NCBI GenBank assembly: GCA_021792755.1
Contig: JAJYUA010000007.1
Location: 62,001 to 126,000 of the forward strand
Reading direction: 5' to 3'
From: Pseudomonadota bacterium
GTDB taxonomy: Bacteria; Pseudomonadota; Gammaproteobacteria; Steroidobacterales; Steroidobacteraceae
Length of the DNA: 64,000 nucleotides
Both the position numbers and the translations under genes were made by a program. Below are positions 56,029 to 64,000 of the stretch, in pieces (the stretch's first letter is position 1; each line of letters starts with the position of its first letter). Below the pieces are notes generated by a model. The model worked only from the letters and a program-made list of their open reading frames with translations. It had not been told where the DNA came from and made no database searches.

Positions 56029-56358
56029 CTAGCTTACGGTAGGCAGGCCCAGCGCCTTCCAGGCCGTGATGCCACCGGCCATGTGCGCGGCAGGCTGACC
56101 CGCGGCCTTGCACAATCGCGCGGCGGTGAGCGAACGGCCGCTGGCGGCGCAGTGGAACACCACCACGCGCTGGCCGTCGGCGGGCAGGCGCTCGGCATCG
56201 AACGTCGATAGAGGATAGAGTAACGCGCCGGGAATGCGCTCCATGGCGTACTCGTCCGGCTCCCGCACATCGATCAGCAGGATGCGACCTTCCACTAGCA
56301 AGGTCTGCACGTCATAGGGGCCGTACTCGATGACCCCGTCGGTGGTGACTCGATTCAT
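56029..56358 (-). CDS. Single-domain rhodanese-like protein
   Basis: 109 residues. LLIDVREPDEYAMERIPGAL and VVFHCAASGRSLTAARLCKA, with the active-site Cys in the H-C-A-A-S-G-R-S loop, then AAHMAGGITAWKALGLPTV. It probably carries persulfide sulfur. The stop is 9 nt from trmB, so the two are likely cotranscribed; the rhodanese start is the operon start. Confidence 0.92.
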   Translation of the reverse strand: MNRVTTDGVIEYGPYDVQTLLVEGRILLIDVREPDEYAMERIPGALLYPLSTFDAERLPADGQRVVVFHCAASGRSLTAARLCKAAGQPAAHMAGGITAWKALGLPTVS

Positions 56359-56431
56359 GGGATTGATTCTAGCCCGAAGGATTGATGAAGTGCGGCAAGT
56401 CCACGATCTTCGCCTGATGCCATGAGCCCGG

Positions 56432-57784
56432 TCATGAGCCCAGCGACGGCAGCCGCTCGCGCACCAGAGCCTGCGCGAGCGTGCAGTCGATCCCGCCCGA
56501 GGGGGTGCGTCGGCGGTCGAGTTCCTCGAGGATCGCGAGCTGGCGCTGCCCGCGCCGCAGCGCCTCGAGGTAGGAGATCTCAGGGTGAAACATCACCATC
56601 GAGTAGCGCGGAATGAAGCGGTCCGGGAAGCGCTTCTCCAGCGCGAAGGCGAGCCGCTTGCGCTGCAGAAAGCCGGGATCGCGCACGCTGTCGCGCATCT
56701 CGAGGTAGTTCTCGAGTGCCATCTGCGCGATCGCCTCGGTGTCGGGTCGGCGCAGCCGCTCGAACCGTCTGAACACCTCTTCCCAGCCATCGCACTGCTC
56801 GAGCAGATCGTCGAACAGCGCACAGTCCTCGAAGCCCGCATTCATCCCCTGGCCATGGAACGGGACGATGGCGTGCGCGGCATCGCCGAGCAGCAACGCC
56901 TTGCCGCCGAGGTGCCAGCCGGCAGTGTGTACCGTGGCGAGCCGTCCTTCCGGGTTGCGGCAAAAGTCGCCGAGCAGGTGCGGCAGGTACGGCCGCAGGT
57001 CCGGGAATTGCTCCGTGAAAAACCGCTCCGCCACGCAATCCTCGGCCAACGCGGTGAAACTCTGCTCACCCTGGTGCGCCAGAAACAGCGTCATTGTGAA
57101 ACTGCCGTCGGGGTTCGGGAGCGCGATCAGCATGAACCCGCCCCGGGGCCAGATGTGCAGCGCGCCCGGCTCGAGCGCGTGCCGGCCGGCCGCGGGCGGC
57201 AGCGTCATCTCCTTGTAGCCGTGATCGAGCGGCTCGATCCGCACCGCGGCGGCGCCGGCCGCCTCGAGCGTAGCGCGAAGCGTCGAGCCGGCACCGTCTG
57301 CCGCGATGACGGCATCGGGCACCGTGTCGTATTTGCGCCCGGACTGCTCGTCCTGCAAGAGCAAATGTCCGCCGGCCGGATCGAGACCGAGGCACCGCTG
57401 GGCAAAGCGCAACTCGGCGCCGGCCCGCCCTGCCGCCTCGATGAGAACGCGGTTGAGCTCCGCGCGCCCGACCGAGTAAATGACCTCCCCGGCCCGCTGC
57501 CCGTAGGGCTGCAACGCAGGCTCACCCGAGCGCTCGTGCACCAGGCGTCCACGCAGCGGAATCAGGCGGGGCTCGACTTCAGCGTACACTCCGGCGCGCT
57601 CGAGCGGCCGGATACCCCGGGCGGACAGCGCCAGGTTGATCGACCGGCCCGCCTCGACGCGGCCGATGCGCGGGTCCGGCCTGCGCTCGCAGAGCGTCAC
57701 CGAAAATCCGCGCCGCGCCAGCATCAGTGCCAATAGCGGCCCGGTGAGCCCCGCCCCGACGATCGTCACCTGCTTCGGTTTCAT
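56432..57784 (-). CDS. kmo: Kynurenine 3-monooxygenase
   Basis: 450 residues, an FAD-dependent aromatic hydroxylase turning L-kynurenine into 3-hydroxykynurenine. TIVGAGLTGPLLALMLARRG is the FAD-binding motif. RSINLALSARGIRPLERAGV, then the DG motif in DAVIAADGAGSTLRAT, LLLGDAAHAIVPFHGQGMNA (GD motif) and RKRLAFALEKRFPDRFIPRY are typical of KMO. The usual C-terminal membrane helix of eukaryotic KMO is absent. The ATG at 57784 overlaps the kynU stop; it is the last gene of a four-gene operon that begins with an efflux pump. Confidence 0.93.
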   Translation of the reverse strand: MKPKQVTIVGAGLTGPLLALMLARRGFSVTLCERRPDPRIGRVEAGRSINLALSARGIRPLERAGVYAEVEPRLIPLRGRLVHERSGEPALQPYGQRAGEVIYSVGRAELNRVLIEAAGRAGAELRFAQRCLGLDPAGGHLLLQDEQSGRKYDTVPDAVIAADGAGSTLRATLEAAGAAAVRIEPLDHGYKEMTLPPAAGRHALEPGALHIWPRGGFMLIALPNPDGSFTMTLFLAHQGEQSFTALAEDCVAERFFTEQFPDLRPYLPHLLGDFCRNPEGRLATVHTAGWHLGGKALLLGDAAHAIVPFHGQGMNAGFEDCALFDDLLEQCDGWEEVFRRFERLRRPDTEAIAQMALENYLEMRDSVRDPGFLQRKRLAFALEKRFPDRFIPRYSMVMFHPEISYLEALRRGQRQLAILEELDRRRTPSGGIDCTLAQALVRERLPSLGS

Positions 57785-59055
57785 CAGCCGTCGGACCGCA
57801 GTGCTTCCTCGAGGCGCACGACGAAGTTGAAGACATCCTCGAACCCGTTGTAAAGCGGCACCGGGGCAGCGCGGATGATATCCGGCTCTCTCCAGTCGCA
57901 TATCGCGCCGTGGGCGGCGAGCCGCTGAAATACCCGCCGGCCGCGCTCGGGTCCGCCGCTGAGCCGCAATGAGAGCTGTGCGCCGCGCGCGGCGGCGGCG
58001 CTCGGCGTGATCGAGCGCACTTGCGGGGTACGCTCGGCGATGAGCTGGTCGAAAAACGCGGTGAGCGCGACCGACTTCTCGCGCAGGCGCCGCATGCCGG
58101 CCATGCGAAACAGCTCCAGGGAGGCGATCAGGGGCGCGGCGGCGAGCACCGATTGATTGCTCAATTGAAAGCCGGCCGCGCCTGCAGCGGCGCGAAACTC
58201 GTGCGGCATCCGCAAGCGCGTGGCGAGCTCGTGACCCCACCAGCCGCCGAGCCGCGGCCGCGCCGGATCGAAATGCCGCCGATGCACGAAGCAGCCGCCG
58301 ATCGCGCCCGGTCCGGCGTTGAGATACTTGTAGCTGCACCAGACGGCGAAATCCGCCGCGCTGTCACGCAGCGGGAACGGCATGTTGCCGGCGGAGTGGG
58401 CGAGATCGAATCCGACAATCGCCCCGGCGGCGTGCGCCGCGCGCTCGATTCGCGCCAGGTCGAACGCCTGCCCTGTCAGGTACTGCACCCCGGGCCAGAG
58501 CACGAGCGCGATTTCCTCCCCGCGCCTCTCGAGCAGCGCCTCTACGTCCTCCTCGCGCAGGCACTCCTCCCCGTCTCGGGGCGTGATCTCGATCAGCGCC
58601 TCCGCGGGCGCCAGGCCATGCCACTGCAGGTGCGTCGCGGCCGCGTACCGGTCGGATGGGAAGGCTCCCGCCTCGATCACGATGCAGCGGCGCCGCCCCA
58701 GCGGACGGTAAAAGCTGGCCAGCATCAACTGCAGATTGACACTGAGGGAGTTCATGATCGCGATCTCGTCGGTCCGGCAGCCCAGCAGCTCGGCGATCGG
58801 CGCTGCGAGCGCATCGTGATAGGTGATCCACGGCCGCCGTGCGCCTTCGTGTCCGAGCACCGCGAGGCGCGCCCAATCATCGACCGCCGCGGCGATCTCG
58901 GCGCGCGCCGCAAGTGGCATCAGCCCCAGAGAATGGCCGCACAGGTAAATTGCCGGCCCGCCGTCGGGTGCGAGCGGCAGCGCGAAACGCCCGCGCAGCG
59001 GCTGCAGAGGATCGGCGGCGTCGCGCTGCAGCGCCTCTTCACGGGTCAGCGCCAT
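57784..59055 (-). CDS. kynU: Kynureninase
   Basis: 423 residues, a PLP enzyme cleaving kynurenine to anthranilate, or 3-hydroxykynurenine to 3-hydroxyanthranilate. IYLCGHSLGLMPLAARAEIA, IAIMNSLSVNLQLMLASFYR, VGFDLAHSAGNMPFPLRDSA, and the PLP lysine in WCSYKYLNAGPGAIGG, with HR..FDPARPRLGGWWGHEL, match KynU throughout. It overlaps both neighbours (ATGA-type), so it is made together with kmo and the pump. Because kmo follows, 3-hydroxyanthranilate (towards NAD or degradation) is the likely product. Confidence 0.95.
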   Translation of the reverse strand: MALTREEALQRDAADPLQPLRGRFALPLAPDGGPAIYLCGHSLGLMPLAARAEIAAAVDDWARLAVLGHEGARRPWITYHDALAAPIAELLGCRTDEIAIMNSLSVNLQLMLASFYRPLGRRRCIVIEAGAFPSDRYAAATHLQWHGLAPAEALIEITPRDGEECLREEDVEALLERRGEEIALVLWPGVQYLTGQAFDLARIERAAHAAGAIVGFDLAHSAGNMPFPLRDSAADFAVWCSYKYLNAGPGAIGGCFVHRRHFDPARPRLGGWWGHELATRLRMPHEFRAAAGAAGFQLSNQSVLAAAPLIASLELFRMAGMRRLREKSVALTAFFDQLIAERTPQVRSITPSAAAARGAQLSLRLSGGPERGRRVFQRLAAHGAICDWREPDIIRAAPVPLYNGFEDVFNFVVRLEEALRSDG

Positions 59056-60695
59056 CAGCCGATCACTTCCCCCGCAGCCGCAGCGCCGCTGCGGTGTTCG
59101 CTCGCGCCGCTCTTCAGCAGCAGAACGATGGGCGAGATGACCAGAGTGAACAGCAGCAGAGCGCGAAAGACATCGGCGAAGGACATCATGAGCACCTGCC
59201 GCTGCATGAGCGCGTAGATCTCACCCACGGCCACGTGCCGCGCCGCGGTGGGCGCCACCCCACGGGTGACAAGCACATGCGCCAGCGTCCCGACCGTGTG
59301 CTCATAAATGGGATTGAGGCGCTGCAGCGCGCTCACCATGCGTACCTGGTGAAACTGTTCCCGGCGCGCGAGCAGCGCCTGCACCATGCCGATGCCGATG
59401 CTGCCGCCGAGGTTGCGGGCAACGTTGATGATCGCCGTCGCATTTCCGGTACGCTGCGGCGGCACGCCAATGTAGGCTGCGGTCATCAACGGAACGAACA
59501 GAAACGGGATACCGCCGGACTGCCATGCCCGGGCGATAGCGATATCGGTAAAGGTCTCATTGACGGTGAAGCGCGACATCGTCCACAACGACATGGCGAC
59601 TACCGCAAAGGCGATCAACATGAGAACGCGCGGCTGCACCCGCCCGGTGAGCACGCCGGACAGCGGCATGGTCACCATCGTGATCATGCCGCCGAAGGTG
59701 AGCACCAGACCGGCCTCCGTCGCGGTATAGCCAAAAACCTGCTGCACCATCTGCGGCACAAACTGAGTCGTGCCGAAGAGGATGACCCCGATGACCATGA
59801 CGATGAGCGTGCCGGCGGCAAAATTTCGGTGTTTGAACAAATGCATGTCAAGCAGCGGCCGGTCGGTCCACAGCTCCCAGATCACGAAGCAGGCGATGCA
59901 GACCCCGGCGATCAGCGCCGCGATGCGAATCAATGGACTGGCGAACCAGTCGTCCTGCACGCCGCGATCCGTCATCACTTCGAGAAACGCCAGTCCGAGG
60001 GCAATAAGGGCGGCGCCCGTGAAGTCGAAATGAATGCCGCGCCGCCACCGCGCATGCCGCTCCTCGATCAACAGCGGCGGCTCGGCGACGAACGCCTGCA
60101 CCAGCGCCAGAGACAGGAATCCGATCGGCACGTTGATGAGGAAGATCCAGTGCCAGGAGAAGCGGTCGGTAATCACGCCGCCGAGCAGCGGCCCCAACAT
60201 GGGCGCCAGGATCACCGTGAAGCTGTAGACAGCCATCGCCTTGCCCCTGGAGGCCGGCGGGAACGAATCCACCAGCATCGCCTGCGTATTGGGCTGCAGA
60301 CCGCCACCGCCCAATCCCTGCGCGATGCGCGACACGATCAGGAACGGCAGCGACGGAGCCAGACCGCAACACAGAGAGGATACCGTAAACAGGGCGACGC
60401 TCAACATGTAGTAGCGTTTGCGGCCGATCACATCGCTCAGCCAGCTGCTCATGGGTATGACCACGGCATTGGCAACCAGGTAGGTGGTCAGCACCCAGGT
60501 TGCCTGGTCGTAGCTCACCGCCAGGGAACCGGCGATGTGGCGCAACGACACGTTGGCAATCGCGGTGTCCAGCACCTCCATGAACGCCGAGATGGATATG
60601 ATGACGGCGATCAGCCATGGGCTGTGCCGACCGGCGGCGGAGCGCGCCGGCGTCCAGACTTGTGCCGCCGGGCCATCAACGCTCGCCGCGGACAC
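59055..60695 (-). CDS. EmrB-like DHA2-family MFS exporter
   Basis: 546 residues, 14 membrane segments expected. LIAVIISISAFMEVLDTAIA, SWLSDVIGRKRYYMLSVALF (motif A) and QGLGGGGLQPNTQAMLVDSF (motif C region) place it in the DHA2 group. The GTG at 60695 has AGGA about 9 nt upstream and lies 2 nt after the adaptor stop. EmrB partners usually export uncouplers and hydrophobic drugs through EmrA and TolC. It is translationally coupled to kynU. Confidence 0.92.
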   Translation of the reverse strand: MSAASVDGPAAQVWTPARSAAGRHSPWLIAVIISISAFMEVLDTAIANVSLRHIAGSLAVSYDQATWVLTTYLVANAVVIPMSSWLSDVIGRKRYYMLSVALFTVSSLCCGLAPSLPFLIVSRIAQGLGGGGLQPNTQAMLVDSFPPASRGKAMAVYSFTVILAPMLGPLLGGVITDRFSWHWIFLINVPIGFLSLALVQAFVAEPPLLIEERHARWRRGIHFDFTGAALIALGLAFLEVMTDRGVQDDWFASPLIRIAALIAGVCIACFVIWELWTDRPLLDMHLFKHRNFAAGTLIVMVIGVILFGTTQFVPQMVQQVFGYTATEAGLVLTFGGMITMVTMPLSGVLTGRVQPRVLMLIAFAVVAMSLWTMSRFTVNETFTDIAIARAWQSGGIPFLFVPLMTAAYIGVPPQRTGNATAIINVARNLGGSIGIGMVQALLARREQFHQVRMVSALQRLNPIYEHTVGTLAHVLVTRGVAPTAARHVAVGEIYALMQRQVLMMSFADVFRALLLFTLVISPIVLLLKSGASEHRSGAAAAGEVIG

Positions 60696-60696
60696 G

Positions 60697-61851
60697 TCAG
60701 TTGATCCTGATTGTCGGCTCGACCGACATACCCGGTCCGAGCACGCAGCCGCGCGGCAGCGCGTCAAAATCGATCCGCACCGGCACCCGCTGCACGATCT
60801 TGACGTAGTTGCCGGTGGCGTTCTGCGGCGGCAGCAGGTCGAATGCTTCGCCGGAGCCGCGCTGGATGGAAGCGACGTGACCGCGGGCATTGGCCTGCGG
60901 ACAGGCGTCGATGTGGATGCTCACGCGCTGACCCGGGTGGAGAAGGTACAGGTCGGTCTCTTTGAAGTTCGCGGTCACCCATACCCTGAGCGGCACGAGC
61001 GCCATCAGTTCCTGGCCGGGGGTGACGTAGTTGCCGACCGCGACGGATTTCTGGGTCACATGACCGGGCTCGGCGGCCATGATGGCCGTGTAGCGCAGGT
61101 TGAGCCTGGCTGCCGCGACTTCGGCGCGGGCGCTCGCCACACGCGCAGAGGCGCCGGCCACGGCTGCCTCGGATGCCCCGATCTGCGCTTGCGCACCGGC
61201 CACCCTGGCGCGTGCCGCGCGCAGTTGCGCCCTCGCGCTGCGCGCGAGCGCCTCCACCTGATCGAGCTGCGTGCGGGCGAGGGCCTTGATGTTGCGGTGG
61301 CGCAGGAAAAGGTAACGGTGCAGGTTCGTCAATGCGTTCGCCGTCTGCGCTTGTGTGCTGACGAGCGATGCGCGCGCCTGCTGCAGCGCAGCGCGGGCCA
61401 CCGCGACGTTCGCGCGGGCCTGGCCGAGGCCGGTCTGCGCAAGGCGCTCAGCCGCCAGGGCCTGCTGCAGCGCCACACGGTAGGTGGCCGGATCGATCTT
61501 GACCAGAATCTGGCCTGCAGCCACTTTCTGATTGTCGGTCACAGCCACGGCGATCACGCGCCCGGGGACTCGGGACGAGACTGCGGCGACGCGCGTGTCG
61601 ATGAACGCGTCCTCGGTGGTGACGAAACGGCTCTCGTACCACCAGAAGTAGACCACGCCGACCGCCAGCAGCGCCACGACCGCCAGCGCAATGAGCAACA
61701 GCCGCTTGGGCGGCCGTCGCTCCGCGACCGGGCTCGTGCCTGCCGTGGCGGCGCCAGCGGCCGTTTCGGGGTCGTTCGGTCGGTCCGGCCGGCCGCCGGA
61801 TGGCGGCGGGCCGGACCGCAGACCGCGGGAGTCAAGTGGATCCGATTCCAT
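60697..61851 (-). CDS. EmrA-like (HlyD family) membrane fusion protein
   Basis: 384 residues. A Pro/Arg-rich N-terminus precedes the membrane helix RLLLIALAVVALLAVGVVYF. YESRFVTTEDAFIDTRVAAV begins the barrel, and a long Ala-rich coiled coil (about 125-240; AAERLAQTGLGQARANVAVA ... AGASARVASARAEVAAARLN) follows. GHVTQKSVAVGNYVTPGQEL and VTANFKETDLYLLHPGQRVS close the EmrA pattern. The start at 61851 (MESDPLDSRG) is the first ATG without a non-homologous extension. First gene of the kyn operon. Confidence 0.9.
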   Translation of the reverse strand: MESDPLDSRGLRSGPPPSGGRPDRPNDPETAAGAATAGTSPVAERRPPKRLLLIALAVVALLAVGVVYFWWYESRFVTTEDAFIDTRVAAVSSRVPGRVIAVAVTDNQKVAAGQILVKIDPATYRVALQQALAAERLAQTGLGQARANVAVARAALQQARASLVSTQAQTANALTNLHRYLFLRHRNIKALARTQLDQVEALARSARAQLRAARARVAGAQAQIGASEAAVAGASARVASARAEVAAARLNLRYTAIMAAEPGHVTQKSVAVGNYVTPGQELMALVPLRVWVTANFKETDLYLLHPGQRVSIHIDACPQANARGHVASIQRGSGEAFDLLPPQNATGNYVKIVQRVPVRIDFDALPRGCVLGPGMSVEPTIRIN

Positions 61852-61970
61852 TGCCTGCAAGCATAACGTACAAGCTGTGGCGGGATCTTGCCTCAGACGG
61901 GGGATCGGCGCCGGGCGCCGGCCGTCTTTTTTTTGCCGCTCGCCGCATTTCGGCTTTGTGACATAATCGA

Positions 61971-61987
61971 ACTCTGTAATGCAAAGT
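61971..61987. promoter_or_regulatory. Operator-like palindrome upstream of the membrane protein/winged-helix operon
   Basis: ACTCTGTAATGCAAAGT is an imperfect inverted repeat (ACTyTGy ... rCAAAGT). It sits 3 nt after a CATAAT -10-like hexamer (61962-61967) and 41 nt before the start codon. It could bind the winged-helix regulator encoded two genes on; this is inference. Confidence 0.4.
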
Positions 61988-62028
61988 ACTTGACGGAACC
62001 ATCGACCGCCCCTACAGTTGCACGCCTC

Positions 62029-62664
62029 ATGCCTGGCCCAGCCACACCGATGCGGTCGAGCGCGCCGGTTGCGATCGATAGCCACGCGCTCGGGACGCTC
62101 AACTACATACGCTCCTCGATCGAAGCGGCGGGGGCATTTGCGGTGCCCGGCACCGCGGGCATCGCGATGGGGGCCGTCGGACTCGCTGCGGCGGGACTGG
62201 CCTGCGTGCCCGCCCTTTCGGACCACTGGATCGGGATCTGGCTGTCCGCGAGCGTCCTGGCCTCTGGACTCGGGATCGTGCTCATTGCGCGCCACCGGGC
62301 CGGGCGCGGATTGACGCTTTACCGGGGGCCCGCGCGCCGCTTCGTGCTGTGCCTGTGCCCGGCGCTGCTCGCCGGAGGGGTGCTCACCGGCGTGCTCTGG
62401 CAAGCCGGCGAGAGCCGGCTCCTGCCCGGCATGTGGCTGCTGCTCTACGGCAGCGCCGTGCTGTCTGCGACCCTGCTCACCGCGCCGGCCATGATGCGAC
62501 TCATCGGCGTCATGGGCGCCTTGTTCGTGCTCTGGGGAGGGGTGGCTTTCGAGCTGCCCCTGCGCTGGCACAACCTCGTTCTCGGAGCCGGCTTCGGCGT
62601 GCTGCATCTGGCGTTCGGCCTGCTCATCGGACGCATCGACGCCAGAGCGCGGGTCCACGCATGA
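62029..62664 (+). CDS. Membrane protein beside a winged-helix regulator
   Basis: 211 residues, about six hydrophobic segments (GIAMGAVGLAAAGLACVPAL, IGIWLSASVLASGLGIVLIA, RFVLCLCPALLAGGVLTGVL, MWLLLYGSAVLSATLLTAPA, VMGALFVLWGGVAFELPLRW, GFGVLHLAFGLLIGRIDARA). A hydrophilic start (NYIRSSIEAAGAFAVPG) precedes the first. I do not know the family name. It overlaps the regulator gene (ATGA), so the two are coupled and may work together, possibly with the membrane protein sensing a signal. Confidence 0.65.
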   Translation: MPGPATPMRSSAPVAIDSHALGTLNYIRSSIEAAGAFAVPGTAGIAMGAVGLAAAGLACVPALSDHWIGIWLSASVLASGLGIVLIARHRAGRGLTLYRGPARRFVLCLCPALLAGGVLTGVLWQAGESRLLPGMWLLLYGSAVLSATLLTAPAMMRLIGVMGALFVLWGGVAFELPLRWHNLVLGAGFGVLHLAFGLLIGRIDARARVHA

Positions 62665-63047
62665 AGACCAACACCAGGAGACATGAGGCGCCGATGCGCT
62701 CACCCGATACCCTGAGGACGGTCCGACGGCTGCCGGGCCGCGCCGGCGCCGAGGACTCGAAGTTCGACCGCTTGGTGTACGAGCGGGTGCGCCTCGGGAT
62801 CATGAGCGCGCTGGCGGTCAACGAGCCACTTACGTTCAACGAGCTCAAGGCGCTGTTCGAGGTGAGCGACGGGAATCTGAGCGCGCATGCGCGCAAGCTG
62901 GAGGAAGCCGGCTACATCGCCTGCGAGAAATCATTCGCCGACCGGCGACCGAAGTCCGAGTACCGGCTCACCGCGGCCGGCCGCCAGGCGCTGTTCCGGT
63001 ACCTGGATCACATCGAGGCGGTCATCAAAGCGACGAGGCGGTCGTGA
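62661..63047 (+). CDS. Winged-helix transcriptional regulator
   Basis: 128 residues. [40 protein letters not shown] and [20 protein letters not shown], then the wing [20 protein letters not shown], match the HTH_34/ArsR-like winged-helix proteins. These are typically encoded next to a membrane protein. There are no cysteine metal ligands. It overlaps both the membrane protein and the prenyltransferase genes by 4 nt, indicating one transcript. Confidence 0.85.
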   Translation: MKTNTRRHEAPMRSPDTLRTVRRLPGRAGAEDSKFDRLVYERVRLGIMSALAVNEPLTFNELKALFEVSDGNLSAHARKLEEAGYIACEKSFADRRPKSEYRLTAAGRQALFRYLDHIEAVIKATRRS

Positions 63048-63751
63048 GCGGCGCAGGGGGCCTGCATATCGCCATCATCATGGACGGCAACGGCCGCTGG
63101 GCGCAGCGGCGCGGCATGCCGCGCAGCGCCGGGCACATCCAGGGCGTCAAGGCGGTGCGACGCATCGTGGAGGCGTGCGCGCACGCCGGCATCCGCACGC
63201 TGACGCTGTACGCGTTCTCATCGGACAACTGGCACCGCCCGGGCCCGGAAGTGGAATCGCTCCTGAAGCTGCTGCGGTGCTATCTCAGCACGGAAACCCG
63301 CCGCTGCCGCCGGCACTCCATCCGGATCAACGTGATCGGCCGCCGCGATCGTCTGCCGGGCGGCCTGGTGAGTGCCATCGAGGACAGCGAGCGGCTCACC
63401 GCGGGCTGCTCGCGCATGCGCCTGCGGATCGCGGTGGATTATTCCTCGAAGCACAGCATCGTGGAGGCGGCACGCCGGGCCCCCCGGGGAGGGCTCTCCG
63501 CTCAGGGCTTTCAGGACCTGCTCGCCCAGGTCGATCACTCGCTGCCGGAGTGCGGCCCCGTCGACCTGCTGATCCGAACCGGCGGGGAACAGCGCCTGTC
63601 GGACTTCCTGCTGTGGGACTGCGCCTACGCGGAGCTGTATTTCACCGGCCATCTGTGGCCGGATTTCGGCGAGAGCGAGCTGCGCGAGGCGCTTGCCGAG
63701 TTCTCGCGGCGCCAGCGGCGCTTCGGCAGGTTGCTGGCCGAGACGGCCTGA
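63044..63751 (+). CDS. uppS: UppS-like cis-prenyltransferase
   Basis: 235 residues from a GTG overlapping the regulator stop. [20 protein letters not shown] is the catalytic Asp/first motif. [60 protein letters not shown] and [20 protein letters not shown] then [19 protein letters not shown] cover all five conserved regions. The usual frr-uppS-cdsA-dxr context is absent, so this is probably a second, specialised enzyme or a moved housekeeping copy. Product length cannot be told. Confidence 0.92.
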   Translation: MSGAGGLHIAIIMDGNGRWAQRRGMPRSAGHIQGVKAVRRIVEACAHAGIRTLTLYAFSSDNWHRPGPEVESLLKLLRCYLSTETRRCRRHSIRINVIGRRDRLPGGLVSAIEDSERLTAGCSRMRLRIAVDYSSKHSIVEAARRAPRGGLSAQGFQDLLAQVDHSLPECGPVDLLIRTGGEQRLSDFLLWDCAYAELYFTGHLWPDFGESELREALAEFSRRQRRFGRLLAETA

Positions 63752-64000
63752 GCGACGGCTTCCGAGCCCTGGCGGCTCAGGCTCCCTCAAACGAGGGATG
63801 ACAAACGCCCTCAGGCGCGGTAATTGGAAAGCTGGGACGGGCTGCTGTCGCGCCTCGAGTGGGCGGCGTGCAGAGGGCCGCAGCTTGGCAGGCGACCGTG
63901 CCCCGCCGCCTTCGGCGGCAGGCACATTGCTGTGCCTGTGCGTCGGGAACGCCGGCAGGCGAAGGTCAACGGGTACTCGTAAGGATTCCGTGCATTCGGG
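63752..64000. other. Intergenic end of window with small hairpins
   Basis: About 250 bases after uppS. CCCTC-AAAC-GAGGG (63783-63796) could be a weak terminator. GCCGCC-TTC-GGCGGC and GGCACA-TTGC-TGTGCC lie around 63905-63936. No open frame is convincing and no known RNA is recognised. Confidence 0.4.

Noticed and set aside
57785-58339. N-terminal extension of the kmo frame
   Set aside because: It lies wholly within kynU in another frame and lacks homology; MKPKQVTIVGAG at 57784 is the clear start.
63820-63990. Possible RNase P or other structured RNA after uppS
   Set aside because: Stem-loops are present but the conserved GAGGAAAGTCC core of RNase P is absent and no other RNA family is recognised.

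Overview
The window comes from a high-GC gammaproteobacterial chromosome. The evidence is the macromolecular-synthesis operon (rpsU-yqeY-dnaG-rpoD) divergent from tsaD-folB-folK, an E. coli-type cca, and a tRNA-Ile(CAU) carrying a group I intron like the one known from Azoarcus. GloVer-repeat lipoproteins, a BluB/class II ribonucleotide reductase (B12-based) lifestyle and a bacterial kynurenine pathway suggest a soil or sediment organism of the Xanthomonadales/Nevskiales/Steroidobacter type. That placement is inference; no 16S gene is present.

Layout. 1-3.3 kb: a truncated secreted CE15-like glucuronoyl esterase (minus strand, strong promoter) and a GloVer-repeat lipoprotein. 3.3-5.0 kb: a gene-poor stretch, then a cobalamin riboswitch in front of bluB. 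5.4-7.6 kb: a mobile-element scar, consisting of a permease 3' remnant, a complete IS701-like element with a frameshifted transposase and a short palindromic element. 7.7-11.2 kb: SIMPL protein, PAF-acetylhydrolase-like hydrolase, GFA protein and a broken transposase-like gene. 11.2-15.2 kb: split class II ribonucleotide reductase with a NrdR box, and a divergent Hsp20 with a sigma32-like promoter. 15.4-28.0 kb: housekeeping genes (NDUFA9-like protein, cca, M-type aminopeptidase, MidA-like methyltransferase, pteridine reductase, folK, folB, tsaD, rpsU, yqeY, dnaG, rpoD). 28.8-29.1 kb: tRNA-Ile(CAU) interrupted by a 280-nt group I intron.

29.8-43.2 kb: accessory envelope genes. These include a DUF1634-TauE/SafE fusion, a universal stress protein, a frameshifted DUF1697 gene, and an operon of ECF sigma factor, membrane putative anti-sigma, polymer-forming/RDD fusion, RND adaptor and RND pump. 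A ribbon-helix-helix gene then precedes an orphan gene, with an unusual 8-bp-periodic operator. 43.7-50.8 kb: a seven-gene MoxR/DUF58/DUF4381/VWA/VWA/TPR/BatD (Bat-type) operon. 51-56.4 kb: pyrE, AmpG-like permease, Rieske protein, DUF6763, MarC, trmB and rhodanese.

56.4-61.9 kb: a translationally coupled four-gene operon joining an EmrAB-type efflux pump to kynureninase and kynurenine 3-monooxygenase. 61.9-63.8 kb: a membrane protein, winged-helix regulator and UppS-like cis-prenyltransferase operon with an operator-like palindrome.

Several genes are broken by single-base changes in homopolymers, and dnaG lacks a conventional start codon in frame. Either these loci are decaying or the consensus has homopolymer errors. 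The most notable single element is the intron-containing tRNA gene.
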